Part shown: in pieces, positions 61,545-64,000 of the stretch
Layout of the letters: the number at the start of each line of letters is the position of its first letter
Numbering within the stretch: position 1 is the stretch's first letter
NCBI RefSeq assembly: GCF_010977555.1
Contig: NZ_CP048815.1
Span: 868,001-932,000 of the forward strand
Length of the DNA stretch: 64,000 bases
Source of the DNA: Caulobacter rhizosphaerae
Lineage (GTDB): Bacteria > Pseudomonadota > Alphaproteobacteria > Caulobacterales > Caulobacteraceae
Reading direction: 5' to 3'
Notes under the pieces: model-generated
What the model saw: only the letters and a program-made list of their open reading frames with translations
What the model was told of the DNA's origin: nothing
Database searches by the model: none
Position numbers and translations under genes: made by a program

Positions 61545-61571
61545 GAACGCAGGCTATCGGCGAACCCTCAC
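61545..61571 (-). promoter_or_regulatory. ECF-type promoter copy 4 (hydrolase-cupin operon)
   Basis: On the minus strand GTGAGGGTTC (61571-61562), 12 bases, CGTTC (61549-61545), 46 bases before the hydrolase GTG and just after the receptor stop. It lets the hydrolase-cupin pair be expressed separately from the receptor. Confidence 0.7.
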
Positions 61572-61575
61572 GCGC

Positions 61576-64000
61576 CTAGAAGCGGCTGAGCAGGGTCAGG
61601 TCGAAGCGGCGACCGCGAGGATCGGCGAAGGGGCTGTAGCCCATGCCGTATTCGTTGGCGACCACCGGGGCGTCGCGGTCCAGCACGTTGCGGACGCCGA
61701 AGCGGACCTCCATCGAGCGGGCCAGCGCCATCGGCGGCCGGTCGAAGCGATAGGCGCCGACCAGGTCGAAATAGATCTGGCTGGCGATCCGGTCCGAGCC
61801 CTGGAAGCGTATCCACTGATCGGCGCGGAACTTTGCTTCTCCCAACCGCGCCACGCGGTAGTGATCGTAGAAATCGGCGGCGAGGCCCAGCAGCCATGGG
61901 CCGCGGGACCATTCCGCACTCGCCGTCCCGCGCCACGCCAAGGGCTCCAGATCGTCTCCCACCGCGTTGAGCGTCTCGTTGTAAGGCTCCACATGGCGTC
62001 TCAGGAGGGGCTGCCATGTCACCGAACTCGAGAACCGCAGATCGCCGGCCTTTCGGGTGGCGATGCGATAGTCGAACTGGAAATCCACCGCTTCGCTGAT
62101 CGTCTCGCCGATGCTGAAGGCGCTCGTGTCGAGGCTGGTGACCACCCCTGCGGTGTAGCCTCTGGCCCGGTCGGCGTCGGTCAGGGGCGCGCGGATCACG
62201 CGCTCGGGATAGAGAGCCTCATGGTCCAAGAAATATTGGGCGCCGCCGCCGGAGATGATGACGGGTTCGCGGGTTTTTACGATCCGCGTATAGTCGATCG
62301 AGAACCGCAGGCCCGGCGCGGCCCGGGGCGTCGCCACCAGACCGACCGAGACGCTACGCGCCCGTTCGGCGGTCGGTGATCCGCCGAAGGTGGCGAGCAG
62401 CGGCTGCTCGGAACCGATCAAGGCGCCGCGCCGCTTGGGGTCGCTGGAATGAACGCCGAACTGGTAGTTCCACGCCACGCCCCCCGTACCTTCGCTCGCA
62501 GAGTATCGCATGGTGGCGCGGGCCAGCTGAGCGATCGCCGGCGGAACGACGCCCGTCGCCAGGCTGGCGCGCAGCATCACGTCAGGCATCGGGAACACCC
62601 GAAGGCCCAGGGTGTAGACCGGCGCTGTCTGGTGGTCGTCGACCGGATCGTCGTTGGCGAACAGCAGGTCGTCGCGATTGGCGGGCAGGACCGCCCGCAT
62701 CGCCTCGTGGCGCACCGCCAACTGCAGTTCCAGGCCAGACAATAGTCGCGGCCCATCGTCTCGCGGGATCAGCGGCGCGCGCGCCTCGGCGTAGTAGGAC
62801 CGGAGGGTCTGGGTCACGCCGTACGGCATGCCGTCCCAGAAGAACAGGTTGTAGTCCTTGACCGTGGCGGCTGGAACGTGCTCGCGGCGATCCTCGGCCA
62901 GCAGCGACAGGGTCAGCGGACCACCGGGCAGGTCCGCCACCGATCCCGCGAGCCTGGCGGAGATGACGCGGAAGCTGTTGGATTGGACGTACGAGCCAAA
63001 GCTGCCGGGTTGATCGTGGTAGTTCGCTGAACCGCGGACTTCGGCCTCGCCCGCCGTATAGTCGGCGTTGAGTTTCCAGGCGGCCGGCAGGTCGATGATC
63101 AGGCCGGCGGTGGTCCGTGTCGTCGCCGTCCGGCTTCGCTGCTCCACCGCTTGGTCCAGCGTCGAGTAGCCGTTGGCCAGGGCGCTCACAGGGACGCCGA
63201 TATAGCGCCCCGCGGGGGTGTATGAGCGACCCTCGCTACGCAACGCCAGCCCGTCGAGATAGGCCTCCACCGACGGGCCGAACCGGTGGCGGACGCTGAG
63301 CAGGGCGGATGAGGAGCTTTCGCGTGTGACGAGGTTGGCCCATGGGGTGATCAGGCCGGGCGCGAATTGCAGATCGATCTTCGCCACATCGGCCGCCGAG
63401 AGCCCTGGGCTGTCGGCCAGAAAGGACTTGCGGTCGTTCGCATAGCGCCGGGCCCGGGCCTTGGCGGGATAGTCACGTTCGCCGACCCGCAGATCGGCGC
63501 CGCGGAAATCGCTGAAGGCGACCATGACGTCGGTCCGCCCGCCGTCCGGCGTGAAGCCGATCCGTCCGTCCACCCGCTTGGTCGCAGCATCGAAGCGGGA
63601 TGTGTCGCCATAGGTGACCGCCAGGTCCGCGCCCCGGTAGTCTCGCTTCAGGACGATATTGACGGCGCCCGCCACCGCGCCCGCGCCGTACACGCCGCCG
63701 GACGTTGCGGTCAGCACCTCGATACGGTCGATCGCCGACAGCGGCACGCCGCTGATATCGGACTGCAGGAAGGCGTTGTCGATGGAAGGCAGGCTCGGCA
63801 AGCGCCGACCGTCGATCAGCACCAGGGTCTGGCTGGACCCCATGCCACGCATGTCGATCTCTGATCGGCTGCTGCCGTTCTGGTTGACGGGATCCTGGAT
63901 CGCCGCGCGGGGCTGAGCGTTGCTGGACAGGCGTTCTCGAAAGAAGTCGTCCAGGGTGTCGACGTGCGATGTGGCCAGGTCGCGGGACGTCCAGACCTTG
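61576..64000 (-). CDS. TonB-dependent receptor, N-terminus beyond window
   Basis: The minus-strand frame is open from the window edge to the stop at 61576, 808 codons, so the signal peptide and any N-terminal signalling domain are outside. The visible part starts in the plug region with VDTLDDFFRERLSSNAQ and SSRSEIDMRGMGSSQTLVLIDGRRLP, then the IDRIEVLTATSGGVYGAGAVAGAVNIVLKRDY plug end (key residues R, E, V, Y, G, G, A, N). The barrel ends FDLTLLSRF with terminal Phe. The MRGMGSSQ/DGRRLP plug is characteristic of receptors with an N-terminal STN domain that signal to FecR, so this is the likely partner of the FecI/FecR pair 2.3 kb away. Confidence 0.92.
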   Translation of the reverse strand, partial: KVWTSRDLATSHVDTLDDFFRERLSSNAQPRAAIQDPVNQNGSSRSEIDMRGMGSSQTLVLIDGRRLPSLPSIDNAFLQSDISGVPLSAIDRIEVLTATSGGVYGAGAVAGAVNIVLKRDYRGADLAVTYGDTSRFDAATKRVDGRIGFTPDGGRTDVMVAFSDFRGADLRVGERDYPAKARARRYANDRKSFLADSPGLSAADVAKIDLQFAPGLITPWANLVTRESSSSALLSVRHRFGPSVEAYLDGLALRSEGRSYTPAGRYIGVPVSALANGYSTLDQAVEQRSRTATTRTTAGLIIDLPAAWKLNADYTAGEAEVRGSANYHDQPGSFGSYVQSNSFRVISARLAGSVADLPGGPLTLSLLAEDRREHVPAATVKDYNLFFWDGMPYGVTQTLRSYYAEARAPLIPRDDGPRLLSGLELQLAVRHEAMRAVLPANRDDLLFANDDPVDDHQTAPVYTLGLRVFPMPDVMLRASLATGVVPPAIAQLARATMRYSASEGTGGVAWNYQFGVHSSDPKRRGALIGSEQPLLATFGGSPTAERARSVSVGLVATPRAAPGLRFSIDYTRIVKTREPVIISGGGAQYFLDHEALYPERVIRAPLTDADRARGYTAGVVTSLDTSAFSIGETISEAVDFQFDYRIATRKAGDLRFSSSVTWQPLLRRHVEPYNETLNAVGDDLEPLAWRGTASAEWSRGPWLLGLAADFYDHYRVARLGEAKFRADQWIRFQGSDRIASQIYFDLVGAYRFDRPPMALARSMEVRFGVRNVLDRDAPVVANEYGMGYSPFADPRGRRFDLTLLSRF

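Noticed and set aside
1..64000. tRNA, rRNA or riboswitch genes
   Set aside because: No cloverleaf with a TTCGA-type T loop, no rRNA segments and no recognisable riboswitch core were seen in the intergenic regions.

Overview
The window looks like chromosome of a GC-rich alphaproteobacterium of the Caulobacter/Phenylobacterium kind. The reasons are the many large TonB-dependent receptors, two tryptophan-halogenase-like flavoproteins, a SapC/cupin pair, a dense set of secreted glycoside hydrolases, a FecI/FecR signalling pair, and one operator matching the Caulobacter xylose-type palindrome. No tRNA, rRNA, CRISPR array, integrase or intact insertion sequence was seen. The organism call is an inference from gene content.

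Layout. 1-3931 (minus): a translationally coupled operon of a GNAT-like protein, a ThiF/E1-like adenylyltransferase, an eight-to-ten-helix membrane protein and a second GNAT-fold protein that runs off the window; its function is unknown. 4107-10850 (minus): a tight receptor, P450, GMC oxidoreductase and aldehyde dehydrogenase operon that reads as uptake followed by stepwise oxidation of a hydrophobic, perhaps terpenoid, compound, with a divergent TetR regulator. 11702-20068 (minus): receptor, halogenase, GH3 and esterase, diverging from SapC and cupin_8 (20383-22091) across a xylose-type operator. 22117-25301: a hybrid sensor kinase, and an SDR/HxlR divergent pair.

25972-46245 is a polysaccharide-utilisation region. 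It holds a very large receptor and a second halogenase (plus), then an esterase and GH27 (minus), an IclR regulator (plus), and a seven-gene minus operon of GH35, esterase, GH29, GH42, GH97, acyltransferase and GH62. GH95 follows at 54091. Together the enzymes would remove fucose, galactose, arabinose, acetyl and (with GH3) xylose from a branched plant polymer. The receptor at 25972 and the seven-gene operon share two different palindromes in the same order and at nearly the same spacing, which argues for joint control.

46246-53990 carries surface proteins (a type Va autotransporter and an RTX-repeat protein) together with gene debris: a 257-bp diverged copy of the RTX 3' end and a fossil of a PutA-like C-terminus. 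56735-64000 is an ECF sigma/FecR module with hydrolases, cupins and a partial receptor. Four copies of a bipartite element (GTGAGG-RYTT-like block, 12 nt, CGTTC) with identical spacing sit in front of the sigma gene, its divergent hydrolase, a YcaC-like hydrolase and a hydrolase-cupin operon. This is a self-consistent candidate regulon and the strongest new observation in the window.
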